A stretch of 64,000 nucleotides of DNA from positions 1 to 64,000 of the forward strand of contig NZ_CACMSM010000005.1 of NCBI RefSeq assembly GCF_902616385.1, given 5' to 3'. The position numbers were made by a program, and so were the translations under genes. The notes beneath the pieces were generated by a model, which was not told the origin of the DNA, ran no database searches, and saw only the letters and a program-made list of their open reading frames with translations. Source of the DNA: an uncultured Prochlorococcus sp. (GTDB lineage Bacteria > Cyanobacteriota > Cyanobacteriia > PCC-6307 > Cyanobiaceae). Shown here in pieces: positions 62,501-64,000 of the stretch. Position 1 is the first letter of the stretch. Each line of letters starts with the position of its first letter.

Positions 62501-63403
62501 TTAATTTAATTGAGCAATTCTTAATTTTCCACTTCTAGCTCTTTTATTTAGTTCGACTTCTTCTAAAGAAGGAGTTATTGGCTTTTTTGTAAGGTTTTTT
62601 AGTCTTTGATCATTTTTAAAAGAACTTTTTACTAACCTATCCTCCAAGGAATGAAAACTAATAATAGAAATAATTCCTCCTGGCAAAAGCCATTCAGGAA
62701 CAACTTGCAAAAATTTTTCTAATACGTCAATTTCTTTATTAACGGCAATTCTTAGTGCTTGAAATGTTCTTGTTGCTGGGTGTATTTTTTTATATCTTTG
62801 TTTTGGTGGGAAGCAGCCTGCAATAGAATAAGCTAACTCTTTTGTCCCAGAATATTTCCCATTTTCCCTTAAATCCATTTTTATTTTCCTAGCAATTTTT
62901 CTTGATAATCTCTCATCTCCATATTTATAAATTAGGTTAGCTAAATCTTTTTCATCTAAAGCCTCAATTAATTTCTCTGCATCAACCTCAAGAAAAGGAT
63001 TCATTCTCATATCCAATGGACCATCTTTTTGGAAGCTAAATCCTCTTTTAGGGTCATCAATTTGATTACTATTTACTCCAAGATCTGCAATTACAAAAGA
63101 AACTTTTTCTTTTGGTACAAAATCCGCAAAATTTGAAGCCCTTATATCAATCCTATTTTGAAATTCATCAAGTTTTTTTGATGCTGATTTTCTCGCGAAT
63201 GGATCTTGATCAAGTCCAATTATATTTAAATCAGAATATTTTCTCAATAAATGATAAGAGTGCCCGCCTCCGCCTAAAGTTGCGTCTATTCCCTTAAGTT
63301 GATTGTTATGTATAAGTGGGTAATGCTCTAATGAGGCCATAATCTCATCTGTCATAACTGATTGATGATTGAAAAAAGATGAATCAGATAGGTCAGTTTG
63401 CAT
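62501..63403 (-). CDS. rsmH: 16S rRNA (cytosine1402-N4)-methyltransferase
   Basis: Methylates C1402 of 16S rRNA. The SAM site is DATLGGGGHSYHLL and LDQDPFARKSASKKL. The rest shows VIADLGVNSNQIDDPKRGFSFQKDGPLDMRM and the C-terminal HSLEDRLVK. Length is 300 residues with an internal helical domain. It is divergent from ndhH by 38 bp; the arrangement of rsmH next to ndhH recurs in cyanobacteria. Confidence 0.94.
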   Translation of the reverse strand: MQTDLSDSSFFNHQSVMTDEIMASLEHYPLIHNNQLKGIDATLGGGGHSYHLLRKYSDLNIIGLDQDPFARKSASKKLDEFQNRIDIRASNFADFVPKEKVSFVIADLGVNSNQIDDPKRGFSFQKDGPLDMRMNPFLEVDAEKLIEALDEKDLANLIYKYGDERLSRKIARKIKMDLRENGKYSGTKELAYSIAGCFPPKQRYKKIHPATRTFQALRIAVNKEIDVLEKFLQVVPEWLLPGGIISIISFHSLEDRLVKSSFKNDQRLKNLTKKPITPSLEEVELNKRARSGKLRIAQLN

Positions 63404-63441
63404 AACTTTCGACTAAGATTTGTTTAGAAGTTAAATTTCGA

Positions 63442-64000
63442 ATGGCTCAGCTAGAGACTAGAACAGAACCAATGGTGGTCAATTTTGGCCCTCACCATCC
63501 TTCAATGCATGGGGTTTTAAGGTTAGTTGTAACTCTTGATGGTGAGAATGTCATTGATTGTGAGCCAGTAATTGGATATTTACATAGAGGAATGGAAAAG
63601 ATAGCTGAAAATAGAACAAATGTAATGTATGTCCCTTATGTAAGCAGAATGGATTATGCAGCAGGAATGTTCTATGAAGCTATTGTAGTAAATGCTCCTG
63701 AAAGATTAGCTAATATTCCAGTTCCCAAAAGAGCAAGTTATATCAGAGTTCTTATGCTCGAACTTAATCGTATTGCTAATCATCTTTTATGGCTTGGTCC
63801 CTTTTTAGCAGACGTAGGAGCTCAAACTCCATTTTTCTATATTTTTAGAGAAAGAGAGATGATCTATGATCTCTGGGAAGCTGCTACTGGACAAAGGCTA
63901 ATAAATAATAATTTCTTTAGGATAGGCGGCGTCGCATGTGATCTCCCATACGGATGGTTAGAAAAATGTATAGACTTTTGCGATTGGTTTGGTCCTAAGA
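63442..64000 (+). CDS. ndhH: NAD(P)H-quinone oxidoreductase subunit H (3' end outside window)
   Basis: The reading frame starts at ATG 63442 and runs off the right edge after about 186 codons. [14 protein letters not shown] is the invariant quinone-site motif of the NuoD/49-kDa subunit; the segments [29 protein letters not shown] and [27 protein letters not shown] continue the family pattern. NdhH is the membrane-proximal hydrophilic subunit that contacts NdhK and NdhA. The coding is uninterrupted as far as visible. Confidence 0.95.

Overview
The window is a contiguous piece of an AT-rich, gene-dense cyanobacterial chromosome. Protein features and gene order point to marine Prochlorococcus, most likely a high-light clade. 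The evidence is NDH-1 subunits restricted to oxygenic phototrophs (NdhM, NdhO), a petL gene, plant-type carotene desaturases, ChlM, Ycf3, Ycf33, Ycf34, RpaA, RpaB and an RbcR-type LysR regulator. Spacers are very short, many genes overlap by a few bases, and TTG or GTG starts are common, as expected of a streamlined genome. I see no phage genes, insertion sequences, CRISPR arrays or rRNA. This is almost entirely core chromosome. The only accessory-looking stretch is about 1 kb just after a tRNA-Asn gene (21.6-22.75 kb).

Layout. 0-10 kb: a truncated DUF512 radical SAM gene, a DUF3120 membrane protein with nadB, a VKOR-thioredoxin fusion, rimO, the tiny petL, and a minus-strand three-gene unit (double-domain pterin synthase, RibD-like reductase, acyltransferase). 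9.5-21.5 kb: aroK, a CRR7-like gene, rbfA-hemD, the zeta-carotene desaturase zds, an A-type Fe-S carrier, a lipid-A-disaccharide-synthase-related gene, ndhO, cysK and an ABC ATPase. 21.6-22.7 kb: tRNA-Asn, a clear terminator, direct repeats and an orphan gene. 22.7-34.3 kb: rpaA, holB-tmk, a copper ATPase, ycf3, radA, and a lipid unit rpaB-plsX-fabH-fabD-plsC in which PlsX carries a long repetitive N-terminal extension. 34.3-46 kb: tsaB, ycf34, a CCA/poly(A) polymerase-type nucleotidyltransferase, an RRM protein, crtB-pds, ndhM, rbcR, a NnrU/Z-ISO-like gene, ndhF and ndhD. 46-56.5 kb: scpA, a sugar nucleotidyltransferase, metF, pedR, nadK, ndhA-I-G-E, gltA and a DUF3352 gene. 56.5-64 kb: a rhodanese, trpB, a SUI1 protein, cysC, purE, chlM, rre1, a cysteine desulfurase, rsmH and the 5' part of ndhH.

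How it works together. The window carries much of the cyclic electron transfer machinery (nine NDH-1 subunits, a possible CRR7 assembly factor, PetL of cytochrome b6f, and Ycf3 for photosystem I assembly). It also has four desaturation/isomerisation-stage carotenoid genes (crtB, pds, a Z-ISO candidate, zds) and tetrapyrrole steps (hemD, chlM). Five conserved photosynthesis regulators sit within 40 kb (RpaA, RpaB, Rre1, PedR, RbcR). Fatty-acid and phosphatidate synthesis directly follows rpaB with no spacer.

No wholly new system is evident. The best candidates for something undescribed are the alpha-synuclein/LEA-like repeat extension on PlsX, the pterin-type operon whose first synthase domain has lost its catalytic histidine, several inverted repeats at promoters, and a terminator-shaped sequence antisense to gltA.
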